Positions 10,383-22,643 of a stretch of DNA of 64,000 nt are shown piece after piece. The notes under the pieces were generated by a model. The model had not been told where the DNA came from. It made no database searches and worked only from the letters and a program-made list of their open reading frames with translations. The position numbers and the translations under genes are program-made. How positions within the stretch are numbered: the stretch's first letter is position 1; every line of letters begins with the position of its first letter. The stretch is from Verticillium longisporum (taxonomy: Eukaryota; Ascomycota; Sordariomycetes; Glomerellales; Plectosphaerellaceae): positions 2,480,001-2,544,000 of the forward strand of contig JAETXT010000011.1 in the NCBI GenBank assembly GCA_019188255.1. The letters run 5' to 3'.

Positions 10383-12702
10383 TTAGTCGACCTTTCCGTT
10401 GCCGCTGGGGCCCCCACCGATGAGACCCTCCTTCATGAGCTCCTTGGTGCTCCAGCTGTCGTCCAGACGCACAAAGTGACCGCCGCGGTGGCGGCGCATG
10501 CGGTTGCGCACCCATCCGGCGCCGGCGAACATGACGGCGAGGACAGCGCCGACGGACAGGAAGGGATGGTCGACAAAGGACATGCGCAAGTCGAAGAAGA
10601 TCTTGGAGATGAAGGACAGGGTCGTCTTGGCGCGGATCTCGGGCGGCGAGGCCGTTACCTTGGGAAGCGTGTCGAGGATGGATGTGTGGGAAAGGAGAAT
10701 GTTGGTGTTGGTGTCGGTCACATCCCAGTAGCGATGGCGCTTTGAGTCTTGTCAGCAAGTATTTTTGTCTGCGGAATGATGGGATCCCGGTAGAAAATGG
10801 GAAAGGAGAACTAAGGGGGGATACTCACGTCCTCGTCATTAATGATGACTCGGTTGCCGCCGGTGCTTACGTCGATGCCGTACGTCGTCTTGATCCACCG
10901 CTGCCAAAAGACGCCGTCGATCCAGGCAAAAGCAACCTCCTTACGGGGGCTCTTGGACATGTCGACGCGGATCAGCTTGGCGCTGTCCTTGGCGCGCTCG
11001 TCGCCGCGGTCCTCGGCCTCGTCAATCTTGAGCTGCTTGGCGTCGCGGAGATCCTGGCGCTCCTTCTGGAAGAGAACAATCTGCTTGTCCATCCAGTCGT
11101 TGGCGGCCTTGTTGAGCTCGCGCTTGGCGTCGGACAGCGTCTCGGCGTCGTTGCGGTTGATGATGGCGAGGACGACAATCTTGCCATCCATGATCTCGCG
11201 CGAGTTGGTGGCCACGAGCTCGGGGACCATGGGCAGCCAGACGGAGCGCATCCAGGCGAGGATGCCCTCGACATCACGCATCTCGCGAGGCGTCAGCGGG
11301 TTGTAGTATGTCGGGCGGCCACTGCGCGAGACAAGAAGGCGCGGGAAAGTGGTAATCTTGTAGCGCTCGGCGAGCTTGGGGTCCTGGGTCTTGACGATGC
11401 GGGCGCGGCCGACAAGGTTGACGGGCATTTTCTCGAGCGAGGCGAAGTCCTCGCTCGTCGTGGCGTGGTCGTAGAAGTAGACAAAGACGACCTCCTCCTT
11501 CTGCTCAAGAGCCTCGAGGGCGGCGGCGTCGACGTCGACGACGCCGACGGCCGCAGCCGCGGCACCCTCACCGTACGACTTGAGATCACCGAGGCCGCGA
11601 AGACCCTCGTATTCGGCGCGCTCGGTGCCCTTGATGAAGAGGAGCGTGGGGAAGGCGCGGACGCCGACTTCCTTGCAGAGCTTGGCCTCGACGTCGCAGT
11701 TGACCTCGCCAATGTTGAGCTTGTCCTTCATCTCCTTGCCGAGCTGGGCCCAGGTGGGCGCGAGGGCCTGGCAATGGTGGCACCAAGGGGCGTAGAACTT
11801 GATGAACCATGGCTTCTTTGACCCTGTAACGAGGGTCTCGTACTTCTCGGCCGTCAGGGCCACCGACACGCCATCAGGGTTGAATGTCTCGGTGGGTTTG
11901 GGAGGCGCCTCGGGAATCGTCTTCTTGGGGCTTGGGACAGTCTTCTCAGGAGTCGTCTTGTCGGGTGTCGCACTGCTCTTGTCCTTGCTCTCCTCAGGGG
12001 CCGCCTTGGGAAGGTCATCAGTCTGGGCCCCGGCAGCGGCGTCGGTCTTGGTGTCAGAGGTGATGGCAGCGGCGGGGCTGAAGTCGGGCGTCTGCTTGTC
12101 GCCGGTGTTGGGCAGATTGAGCTCCTTGGGGCGGGTTCCGGGCTTGGCGGCCTCGAGGAAGGGCTCAAAGGCCGCGGTCAGGACGTCGAGCCCCTTGACG
12201 CCCTTGACAATCTCGGCAGCTTGGCCGTCCTTGTACAGAATGGTGCTCGGGTAGGACTGAACCTTGAGGGAGACACAGAGGTCGAAAAAGGCAATGCAGT
12301 TGATGGTGGCGAATCGAATGTCGTAGAACTCCATGAAGGAGACATCTTCGGTGGTGACGGGCTTGGAGGTGTAGTAGTACTCGTAGAGCGTTTGGTAGGT
12401 CGGGGCATAGTCGATGCAGTGCGGGCAGTAGGGACTGTTGAATGAGGTCTGGTCAGCGCACCACTTTCCGTGGCAAGATGTTTGCTGGTGTCAGGAGACG
12501 CGACGAACCTGTAATGCTTGACGACAACGAGCTTGGTCGCATTGATCTCCTTGTCAAAGTTGTCGGGTGTCAACTCGAGCATGGGAGGGACCTTGACCGA
12601 GTTGAAGTAGGTGTTTGGATCTTCATCCTTGAGTTTGTTCGTCTTCTTGACGGCGAGGGCGAGGGTACTCGTGGCGAGCACGAGTAATGTTGAGAGCTTC
12701 AT
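10383..12702 (-). CDS. ER membrane protein disulfide isomerase with two thioredoxin domains (Eps1-like)
   Basis: Exons 12702-12509, 12434-10829 and 10739-10383 give 718 residues. An N-terminal signal peptide (MKLSTLLVLATSTLALA) is followed by a thioredoxin-like domain with CPHC at about residues 68-71. Then come a Pro/Thr/Lys/Asp-rich linker, a second thioredoxin domain with WCHHC near residue 282, further thioredoxin-like sequence, and one transmembrane helix near the C terminus (SVGAVLAVMFAGAGWV) with a basic tail. This layout matches membrane-anchored PDIs such as yeast Eps1, which act in ER quality control. No HDEL-type signal is present, as expected for a membrane form. The first intron splits the codon just before the CPHC motif. 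The Eps1 assignment rests on domain layout and active-site type. Confidence 0.85.
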
Positions 12703-14566
12703 GATGGAAGGGCGACGACAGGTCTGCCAGCGTTCGTCGCAACTGAGGCAAAGGAGGGCGAAGAAGTAAGAGAGGTGTCAAAAAGTGACCCGCCGAAAGC
12801 TGGGTTCAAGTAATCCGATGGCCGTTGAATCGGAGACTGAAATGGGCGACCAATTTGGATCAACGGGTTTCAGGGGTCTCGGTAGGGATCGGCCGTATCG
12901 TGATGGGGTGTGGGGGATCGCGGCGCGAGGATGGTCAAGCCCGTGGCGTATAAAGGAACGTGAGAAAAGAGATGGTCCTTTGTCGAGGTCATCAAAGGTC
13001 GTACATCAACAACTGCCTCAGAGGGCTTCCCTTTCGTACGTCGTCGGGGAAATAGGAAACGTGGAACTTTTCGTGCTGGTGTTGCAGCGGGTAGACGAAT
13101 TGGGCGACAGGACACGACACGACCCGAGCTGGTGGAGGAAGAGAAGCGACCACAGCGACACCAGATACAAGGGGGCAGGGGTCTGACGCCCCTGGCTGAT
13201 GGAGCCACGGGTTTGGGGGAGGGGGGGGCGATGATCCGAGAGCTGGCGCTGATGCTGGGCTGTAACAGGAGAGTTTAGTGCCATGCCTAGGATAAGGTAC
13301 CTACATAGGTTACTTGAGGTACCTAGCTGGCAGCTGGCTGGCTCTATCGCCCAGTCCAGGCCCCAAAGTTTAACTTGCTCAATAGAAGCCCAATAAAGCG
13401 GCCTGCCAATCCCCGATGCGCTTCATTTAGTCTATCTTCTTTAAGCTTTTCCTCACTTTCTGTCTCTCGCCAGAACGGGAACGCAGCACCTCTGGGCCTC
13501 ATCTGCTGCGGTGAGGATACGTGTACCACTTGATGATGACTAAGGTGCATGCCTACCTGGACAGGTACCTAGGTATCTAGCGGGAAACGACCTGCAGGCA
13601 CCACAGGCTGTGCACACCCTGCTCCCCCTGATCCCCATCCCGCTGGCCCCTCATTCACGGCCACTGTCTGATGCACCGTAGCAGTCGCCGCACTGATGTC
13701 CACAACTTCTTGACAAGCGTCGTGACTTGCTAGATGACCGCGTCCTTCCCACAAGTATTGCTCATTCGATGTTTGCGCAGTTCATAGATGGTTTGCTTTT
13801 GGCGAGCGTGGCGAGCGTTGCGAACGATTCCTTAACTGCAGACGCAGAGCCGAATAGACTGTCGAAAGCATCACTAGACGGGGCGATGAGAGAGATATCC
13901 GCGGCTGACGGAAGATTCAGGCAAGAGTATAGTGACAGACCTATCAACAATTTTGCTTGCAATGGCACGAGAGCTTACGGCTTCGACCCTGAGCTGCGGC
14001 CCAGGACACATAGAGACGGCGAGTTTTTGAAGCATCATCATCTACGTTTGCGAAAGGATGAAATGGGCTGTGAGGTGGCCCGGTGTTCGTCACACGATTT
14101 GTCTAAAAAGTCAGAACTTGTGAAGTTCATGTCTATCAGACCAGGCAGTCTCTATGACCGACGCACTCAAGGATTGCATCCATCAGAGTGATACCACAGA
14201 ATGCCCCGCAGAAGTGGGATTGTCAGGAGGCATTGCAGAGGGGTCTCGACGGAAAGGTTTGATGGGTACGGGCGAACCTCTGGCTGCAGAGAGTACGATT
14301 TCAGATGCCGTTCCACCCTATGCCGGATGATGTAAAGGGATGCCGAGGTTGCGAAAGACTTCTTCGCTCTGGCTATTGCTGCGCCCTGGTAATGACGAAG
14401 CACCTACGATGCAGGTACATGACCAACATTACTGTTCATCATGATGTTTCGGTAGCAAGTCGTGCTGTCTGCTTATTGCAGCACGAGATAGCCAGGAGTC
14501 TGCTGATAGAGTTCGATAGAGTCGCATGCCTTACGCAGCAAGCATTATCCTCGTGAGATCTGTAGA
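12703..14566. other. Intergenic, 1.9 kb
   Basis: It includes the promoter of the PDI gene. GGTACCTA-type motifs cluster at 13287-13325 and 13556-13578. Two opposite-strand ORFs near 13.7-14.2 kb lack convincing starts or domains and were not called. Confidence 0.5.
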
Positions 14567-16225
14567 CTAGCTCGCAAGGTTGGAAATATCCGCACTACGC
14601 ACCCTCGCGCTGGACACCATCAACTCTCGTGGAAGCCAGTCCACAGTTTTGCCCTTCGGCCTGCCTGGAGCCGCAGCAAGCTCCTCCTCCTCGCGCCCAT
14701 CAACCATGATACCAAGAGCCGTCCCTGAAAGCCAGGCCCAAACCATTCCCTCACCAGCGAAGCCCGCCGCGATCCACTCTCCATGCAGTCCTCTTTCCTT
14801 CTTGCTGGCGACCTTACGGCCCGTCAAGCCGCTGTGAAGGCGACCGACGAAGGGGAGAAAGTCGCCTGTCATGCCCAAAATCCCCGACCAAGCATGCTCA
14901 ACCGAAGCACCCTTGCCCCATTTGGGCGAGAAGACGGCCGGGAAAATGCCAGATATATGAGAGACTGTCAGAGCATCAATGCATGCACCGTCGTCGTACA
15001 GGCCAACCTGGTCGACCCCCTGCTTCAAAGAACGGCTGAAGCCGCCGCCCAGCATCAAATCTCCCTGCGGTTCGTCGGGTGACGAAGGCCGCTGGGTAAC
15101 ATAATCGAAAGCTCTGCCATAGATGACGCCCCAGGAGCGTTGCCCCTGGCAGTTTGGAAATTGATCACCTGGACGCTGAGACGACATGTGTGCCCGAACG
15201 CCTGAAATCTTGCTGCGAAGGCCTGGGACAAGATGACTCGCGAATGCGTTCGTCGCGTGAACCACATGGCGGACGTGTACGATCCCACGAGGCGTGTGGA
15301 CGATATAGGGAAAGTCAGTCAACTCATCGGGATTGGTGCTGATTGCCTCAACCGGTGTCATCGTCTCAACGGAGAGCTGCTCGGGGAAGTCGTCCAGGAG
15401 GCGCTTCCAGATGGACACCACAAAGCGGTACGCCCAGATCGCCCCGGCGCGGTAGGAAAGCGCTCCGGCCACGCTCTCGTTTGCTCCGAATTTCTGCAAA
15501 TGTCAGAAGTCTAGCTCGGAGTCAGGAAAACTTTCAGAGCGAACAAACCTTTCTCGCCTCATCGCTCTCCCACACCTCGACGTCTATCTCCGGTACCCAT
15601 TCCTTCAATTCTGCAACATCTTCGACAGTCTTCCGAAACGTCTCTTCGTCCAGGTACAAGTCGGCCGTTTCGACCTCCCTAGCTTCGGCGGCATCGATAC
15701 CCTCAGAAGCGCAGAGCTCCGTCAGACAATCAATGTGACGAAGCTGGAATCGGGTTAGCGCAGCAGCACGTTCCGGGCCATAAGTTTTGCGAAACCGGGG
15801 GAATATCTCATAGGCGGTAGGCTTGATGTGTCCTCCATTACGAGCTGTGGCGCCACTACATAGCTGTCGAGCTTCGAACACGACAATCTTACCATCGCCA
15901 GGCAACCCAGACTCGCTGCTTGAGACAGTACCTCGACGTCGGCGCTCGTGAAGCAGCGACCGGACAACAGCAGCACCAGCTATGCCGGACCCGATGACAG
16001 CGACGTCTGCCGTTTCAGGAAGCCCTGGGGAGCGAATGTCGACTAGCTCTGGAAATGGTGGGTTGTTCAGCCAATATGGCCGGGTTGGCTTCGGGTTCGG
16101 GAGGCCGGGGGCTTCGCCGCTCGGTTCAAGGCTGCATTGAACTCGGTCGACAAGGCAGAAAGCAGGCTCAGTGCTGCTTTGATCCCCTTAAAAGCATCAA
16201 ATACTGCAGAAATCACGGAGCCCAT
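14567..16225 (-). CDS. FAD-dependent oxidoreductase (DAO family), frameshifted near the N terminus
   Basis: Exons 16225-15549 and 15493-14567. The 55-nt intron (GTTTGT donor, CAG acceptor) joins ARK to KFGANES. The Rossmann FAD-binding motif VIGSGIAGAA and the downstream CSGATARNGGH segment are typical of D-amino-acid-oxidase/glycine-oxidase-like flavoproteins, which oxidise amines or imino acids. The C-terminal FAD contact (GFAGEGMVWAW) is present. The start ATG 16225 is followed by about 40 good codons, then the frame is lost at a G5 tract (16107-16111). One extra base there restores 534 residues through a KPTRPYW segment in front of the Rossmann domain. No signal peptide was seen. Substrate not predictable. 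It is followed head-to-tail by intergenic DNA, with the carboxypeptidase gene upstream on the same strand. Confidence 0.85.
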
Positions 16226-16674
16226 AGCGTTCGCTACACGGCTTCAGTGCCCATGCGGATTGAGAGGATCAAGTTCGAAGTCCGAGGCTCAGCTCCGACA
16301 GATAAGGTACAGGTACCTACCTAGGTACCTAAGGGAAGGTACCTAGGTAGTTACAGCAGGGAGCAAGAACCATTACATAATCTGGTGGTGATTACCACGT
16401 CGTTCTGTTCCCCGCACGCCGACAACAGGGGACGCCAGGGACTTGTATCTTGGCCCTCGATTGAACAAATACCATCCATACATCGCTCTAAAGTTGATAA
16501 CCAGCATTCAACTTCCACAACATTTATCAAGGTCTGGGCTTCGTGCGCCACCAAATTCGAGCGGAAAACCATGCGAAGAAACAAGGTAGATGAAGATGCA
16601 GCCTTGTCCGTTTATGGTGGTATTGCCAAAATCTCGCCTCAATTTACTGACAGTTCAGTATTTGACACGGATAT
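16226..16674. repeat. Intergenic with a GGTACCTA motif cluster
   Basis: About 450 bp upstream of the FAD oxidoreductase. Between 16304 and 16352 several overlapping palindromic GGTACC/CCTAGG hexamers occur (aggtacctacctaggtacc and variants). No gene seen. Confidence 0.6.
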
Positions 16675-18399
16675 CTATGAAGATGAAATAGGCTTCCGTG
16701 ACATGGTTGATATGAAGGCAGCCAACGCAGCTTCCGGCTGATACGCCGGCACTTCGTGACCGGCCTCGTACACCCTCAGCCAGCTCAGGTTCCCAGAGGT
16801 CTTGTACTCGCCATACTTCTTACCATTGACCGTGTATGGAAGAAGAGGTGCCGAGAGGAAAGGCTTCTTGGCGATCGAGTTCAGTGCTCGGTAGTTACCC
16901 ATCCAGTTGCAAATCCAATCTGACCATGTTAGGTTTATGCTCGCCATGCGAAGATACAGGAGCTCCGTTGACTTACCAGCATCGCCGGCCCAGATCAACA
17001 CGGTGATACCTGAGTCAATGACTTGCGACAAGGTTGGCAAGAATGATCGGCCCCCTGTTTGGTTTGGTCAGCTCTTGATTTATGTAGAGCGCGCCATTTC
17101 ACGACTTACGATCACCACTGGAGATGAACTTGGTATAAGGCGCATCCGGGCATTCTCCATAAGTTGTCTGGGCGCCGATGGCCTTCATCACAGCCGGCGT
17201 TTGCAGATACGTCAAGTATGTTGCAGGAGGGAAAGGGTCATTCTTGGGGCCTCGGATGTCGTAGACGTCAAAGCTAGCGAGCGACTCCAAGGGACTCTCG
17301 ATGGCCGCGCTGCAAACGTCGTCGGCGTTGCCACAGGCGGCATCATTACCAGTCAAACCTGTGCACTTGGCAAACGCTGGTACGCACTTCTTCTGGTAGG
17401 TGGAGACGTATGTGCTATATTGCTTCGGGGTGATGAGCTTCTTGTACGTGTTGTTGGCGGCGTAGTCGATGTAGTCCTTGTATTGGTTGGCTGCGCAGTT
17501 CATGTTAGCAGGTTATCAGCGCAAGGTAGCTCGTGGCGCCCTGGAGACCCAAAATGAGAACGTACCAGGATCGATCCAGCCGTTGTTGACACCAAGAGCA
17601 ACAAGGTTAATCTTCTCACCCGTGATCGTCCCGGCGTCAATGGCTGCATTCTGTTGCTCAATGTAGAAGGCGAACTCTGGGCCGTAGTGGCCTCCATAGG
17701 ACTCAGTGAAGATGCCGAAGTCACGGCCCTCATACTCAGGGAACTGGGCGTAGAAGGCTTGCAAAAGCTTCCAGACCCTTGGGGCAGCAGCAAGAGTCGA
17801 GGTGGCATCATCTGTGCCGTAGCTGAAACCGGTACCAATTGGCTGATCAACATAGAGCTGAATCTGTTAGCTTCATGTGCGCTTTCGAGATATACGTTAC
17901 ACCTTACCATGTTTGCAAATGTATTCCATGAGTATGGGTTCAAAGTCGGCTCAGAGCCTCCGCCATTGAAAGTGCAAGGTCCATTCTCTTGGAAAAGGCC
18001 GATCATGGAGCTACATCCGGGGCCGCCGTTTAACCATAGAGCGAGAGGGGCTTTGCTGGCATTTTTCCGGGCCTCAAAGAACCAGAAGAACATATTCATA
18101 TTCGTGCCTTTTTGAAATGGATGCATGATCAGCGATGCAAGCTACGTAGACCGCCACTCAGATCTATGCTCACCGACTGAGAAGTAACCCGAGTGCTGAT
18201 TCACTCCAGGGGTCGTCTCGCAAATGCCAGAATTGGACACAATCTTGGTTGTGGCTCCTGTGGCGGCATGCTCAAACACCTTGTACTTGATGCCATTGGA
18301 GTCGAGAGTGTACCTCTTGTCCAGGGCAGCTAGCGGTGTCGACTCACCCGGCCCAAGGAGGGCGAAGGTGGTCAAGATGTTGAGAATCGTGGCCCTCAT
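16675..18399 (-). CDS. Secreted serine carboxypeptidase (peptidase family S10)
   Basis: Six exons (18399-18174, 18107-17908, 17857-17566, 17490-17110, 17054-16977, 16919-16675) give 473 residues. S10 enzymes remove C-terminal residues at acidic pH. The signal peptide begins [18 protein letters not shown]. Family motifs in order are [10 protein letters not shown] (oxyanion region), [11 protein letters not shown], the catalytic serine in [10 protein letters not shown], the catalytic Asp in IWAGDADWICNW, which the last intron interrupts, and the catalytic His in [12 protein letters not shown]. All three catalytic residues are intact. Several Asn-X-Ser/Thr sites suggest N-glycosylation. The C terminus has no membrane anchor, so secretion or vacuolar delivery is expected. 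The start ATG 18399 is the first codon giving a signal peptide. Confidence 0.95.
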
Positions 18400-20079
18400 G
18401 GTGGATTGATAAAATCGCAAAGGGCGTGGGAGGTTGCGTGAGTCCAGGGATAGGGATGAAGATGCATGCCAAGACGGGAGGCGAAGATCAAATCCCCGTA
18501 CTTATGTTCTGACAGGCTTGGCGATCTCATCGCCATCATCCCAGATCAGACAGCACCCCTCATTCTTCCCCGGCTTTGTGAACCCGACCGATGGGGGTCT
18601 CGTGTCATTGTGTTATCGGGTGGAGGCTGTAGCGACCTGCCACAAGAGGCAATTGTTAGGCCACTTAGGCCGCTGCATCCGGATAGCATGCGCTCACTCG
18701 GTACTACATTGCCGCTCGTTGAGCTACGAGGGAGTGGCAGGCTACGGCCCAGCCCAGAGCTCCGTATCGGCTGGCTGAGATGATGAGCCAAACAGCTTCT
18801 AAATTCACTTGAGCGACATCCGGTGTTCGGCAGTGATATGACACCTTCCTAGTAGAGCTAGAAGCCATACGTAAGCTGCGATGGCGCTTCGGGTAGTCGG
18901 CTCTTCATGGTCGGCCTAGAGCACAAGTGCGGCATGACGGCGCCTCCACAAATTGAACCCCTGAAAACCCCCGACCATAGTCGACTTAATATCTAAGATC
19001 ATTGGCTGGTACATGATAATCAAGCCAATGCGGCGGGAATAACCGACAACGTCGGCTTTCGAGAGCACAAGGCTTTCCCGCACACCAAGATTAGCTGTTG
19101 ATCGGGATCATATCTTTAATGCTCCTGCAGGGACTCACCTGAGCAGACGTCGTCTTGAGGACGTTAGTAGTTCGTGACTATTTGTGCTAGAATCGCTGTG
19201 CAGTGAATTACATGGTTCTCCTGGCATGGAAAAGTCATCACGGTCAGTCAGCCTTGGCTGCGTCGATTCATGCGCCACGTGTCGGTATCCTTTTCGTAAT
19301 CCAAGCAGACAAAGCTGGGCAAGACTGACACACACTTTGCTGTCCATATCGCATGTTCAAGAGATTCTAAGGTCGTCAACGGCACCATGATGAGCTCATT
19401 CAATGAATCTTGGAAACACATTGACAAACTACATTTGGACCTTCCAGAACGAGCCTTCTGTCCGATCCTTGACCCATGGGGGGTACGGCACTTTCAAGCC
19501 GTCTGGGGATGATCGGCGTCTGAAAAGATCGCTCGCTGGTCGTTGTCTTAAACGGGATCATTTACACGTGCCGAGGAACTAGGTCCTTGCCCGAAAGCTT
19601 GTCTGCACAGCGCTTCTGGCGCGCATGACCGGGGCCATGGAGCCAGGGCTGACTTTCAATGCCGTTTGGTCGTTTGCCGATTTACCGATACGCGCCTGTA
19701 TTGGGCCCCTTGCGCGATACTTGAAAGCACCTCAACGGGAATGACAACCCAAATTCACCTCTAACCCATTGTCATGTATCCAGATTTCCTTCAGATAACG
19801 CTGCTGGGAAATGTCGTTTCATGTATATCTGGCTTAGCAGATTTTAACCCACATTCTGGAGCCAAACGAGCTTCCTCGTCCGTACTAGACCATTTTATTG
19901 CTGACGTGTATACGTCTCGTGAGGTTGGATACGATCCGGATTCCTACCTCGATTCGGCTTGGAGCCAAAACGTCGTGATGTTGTTGTGGTATCGCGTCAA
20001 ATCTCCGAAGTACCTCACTCATTGTCTGCCATGGCCACCATGCCTACCAGGAGATGCTGGAGGCCAAGTCGTTTCCAAG
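18400..20079. other. Divergent intergenic region, 1.7 kb
   Basis: It lies between the divergent carboxypeptidase and aspartic protease genes and holds their promoters. No convincing gene or repeat seen. Confidence 0.5.
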
Positions 20080-20087
20080 TATAAATA
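20080..20087 (+). promoter_or_regulatory. TATA box of the aspartic protease gene
   Basis: The motif tataaata lies 142 bp before the ATG at 20229, followed by a CT-rich leader. The position and leader fit a fungal core promoter. Confidence 0.55.
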
Positions 20088-20228
20088 TCATCTTCTTCAT
20101 CTCCTCAGTGTCGATATCAGCTCTCTTCAGGCTTCACATCACCATCTCCTTACCTTCCATCTGACCTCTGCCCCTTACACAAGTTTGAAAACTCATATCC
20201 TCCTCGAGCTTCACCAAAGACAAATAAG

Positions 20229-21511
20229 ATGCAGACCTTCGGCACCTTCTTCGTTGCCATCCTCGCCGCTACTGGCTACGCGGCCGTGGTGCCTACCAAG
20301 ATCGGTATCCCTGATCAGGGCACATTCTCTGTGCGCGCAGTGCCCAACCCAGGTTTCCAACACAGGAACGGTGCCATCGCCCTCGCCAAGGCTTACAACA
20401 AGTTTGGCAAGGCGGCGCCCGCTGACGTTGCTGCCGCTGCCGCCAATGCCACCGAGAGCCGTTTGTCAAAGCGCACCACCGGTTCAGCCACGACTTCCCC
20501 GAGGCCAACGATGTCGAGTACTTGACCCCTGTGCAGATCGGCACGCCGGCACAGAACCTCGTCCTCGACTTCGACACTGGTTCCAGTGATCTCTGGGTTT
20601 TCAGCATCGAGCTCCCGAGCTCCCAGGTCAACGGACAGACTCGGTACAACCCCGCCTCTAGCTCGACCTCATCGAAGGTTGCCGGTGCCAAATGGTCCAT
20701 CAGCTATGGCGATGGTAGCAGCTCCAATGGCGATGTTTACCTGGACAAGGTGACCATTGGTGGCCTTACCGTGAAGAAGCAGGCTGTTGAGGCTGCCCAG
20801 AAGGTTTCCAGCTCTTTCACCTCGGACCCGCTCGATGGTCTTTTGGGCCTCGCCTTCAGCTCTATCAACACTGTTTCTCCCTCGCAGCAGTTGACCTTCT
20901 TCGACAACGCGAAATCCACTCTGGATGCTCCCTTGTTCACTGCTGATCTGAAGCACGCTGCGGGTACGTCCTTTCTCTGTAGAAGTGGCATTTTGCACTG
21001 CTAACAACCAAATTCAGCCGGCAAGTACAACTTTGGTTACATTGACAAGACCGCCTACAAGGGTGCCATTACCTACACCGATGTCGACAACAGCGACGGC
21101 TTCTGGTCCTTCAGCTCGACCGGTTACCAGGTCGGAACTGCAGCCTTCAAGTCTTCTCCCGTCACCGGCATTGCTGACACCGGTACCACGCTGCTCCTGC
21201 TCCCCACCTCCGTCGTCTCGGCCTACTACGCACAGGTCAGCGGCGCCAGGTACGACAGCTTGCAGGGTGGCTACGTCTTCAGCTGCAGCGCTACCCTCCC
21301 TGCCTTCACCTTTGGCGTTGAGTCTGCGCGCATCAAGATCCCCGGAAGCTACATCAACTTTGCTCCCGTTGATGACTCGGGCTCTGTTTGCTTCGGCGGC
21401 ATCCAGCGCAACACGAACATTGGCTTCTCCATCTTCGGCGATGTGGCCCTCAAGGCCGCTTTCGTTGTCTTCAACGGTGGTGACCTGACTCTCGGCTGGG
21501 CCTCGAAATAA
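20229..21511 (+). CDS. Secreted pepsin-like aspartic protease (family A1), one frameshift in the propeptide
   Basis: Exons 20229-20963 and 21018-21511. A signal peptide ([18 protein letters not shown]) and a propeptide ending in a KR site are followed by the mature enzyme. Both catalytic Asp motifs are present: [10 protein letters not shown] and ADTGTTLLL. The flap sequence is [12 protein letters not shown], and the C terminus is typical of endothiapepsin-like fungal enzymes ([14 protein letters not shown]). The frame opened by ATG 20229 ends at a TGA 290 nt on. The main frame is reached by one extra base at the C4 tract 20497-20500, which yields 409 residues. No plausible intron spans the shift. 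The 54-nt intron at 20964-21017 has a GTACGT donor. No GPI signal, so the enzyme is probably released. Confidence 0.9.
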
Positions 21512-22558
21512 GGGAGAGTCGAGGAGTAGCGTGTCCTTCCCGTGCTCGTTTCTTGTTCAAATTTGCCGGCAATGCAAGGCCTGACGAGGCCTGTCTATTT
21601 TCTAGTCTCCCAGATTACTCTTTCAGATGAATTTAACGACGTCTATACTGTGTGTTGTGTGTTACATTGAAAGCAGCGTGATCTTTACAAGAAATCAAAC
21701 CAAACAGTTCTTCTGCCGACTACAGTTCCATTCCCTCGACTACTTGGTTCAATCGGTATGAACAATCTGGAAGCATTCTCATCTTCCACCATATCACGTC
21801 AACACATGATAGTTTTGAATACACGTACTCTTTGCCGTAACTGAGCAGGTTGTTCTCACCTTTTATGATCCCCAACCTCGGCTAAACTTATCAGGCAGCA
21901 GCGTGACAGGGCTCGATACCCCTTCATACGACGACAAATTGGCAACTGAGCTTCAGTGTCTGATAGGTGAACTACGAATCGCCCAGAGAAACGCGCAGTT
22001 TCTTTGCGTCCAGAGTCACTTAAGAAGAGGGGTTGGGGCGGCGCGGCAGCATAAGTCGACGATGCGTGCATTGCCAAGGGACAGCATCGTCTGCATACAG
22101 ACACTTTAGACTTGGCGGTTTGCAAATGGATCCGCAAATCTGCATCTACATCGACAGGTGCGAAGAACTAGATTAGGTCTTGATGCGTGATGCAGAATCC
22201 CCTCACAGTGTGCAGTGCTTGGCGCCTTGTTCTGCAGTCGACAACGCGCGCCTCCAGGGGTTGAGCGTACGACTACAAGGCCGCAGCCAAGCCAGCATTG
22301 GTGAGGCACAGAATACGGCGGCACGATTTCTCGTCCGACACTGATCCGATGCTCTACTCTTTTGCTGCCGATGCGTTCGACGCGAGTAAGGTATGCCTGG
22401 AGGCCCGTCTTGGGATGTTGCAATATTGATTAGCCTCTATGCCATAACTGTTGCCCGTGCTCTTCTGTGCCGCACATTCACATGAGAATCCTAGTCCTCA
22501 GCGCAAGCTGGGAAAGAAAACCAGATTCGCTCGGTGTGCCTGTGCCTGGGCCAGGGAC
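21512..22558. other. Intergenic, 1.1 kb
   Basis: It holds the 3' UTR of the aspartic protease and upstream sequence of the next secreted-protein gene. Short ORFs only. Confidence 0.5.
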
Positions 22559-22566
22559 TATAAAAG
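22559..22566 (+). promoter_or_regulatory. TATA box of the small secreted-protein gene
   Basis: The motif tataaaag lies 78 bp before the ATG at 22644, and no other TATA-like element is nearer. Confidence 0.55.
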
Positions 22567-22643
22567 AGACCATTCCCAGCGACTTTAGTGGAGTTGGATC
22601 ATCTCATCAGTCGAGTCTCTTACTTTCACTTACACCCGTTACA

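Noticed and set aside
10682..11821. 379-codon + strand ORF over the PDI gene
   Set aside because: It is antisense to the thioredoxin-domain exons and composed of biased Leu/Val/Asp/Gly residues. A GC-rich shadow frame.
13762..14191. Opposing short ORFs, one with a signal-peptide-like start
   Set aside because: The minus-strand frame begins at GTG with an upstream stop and no ATG. The + strand frame has no recognisable domain.
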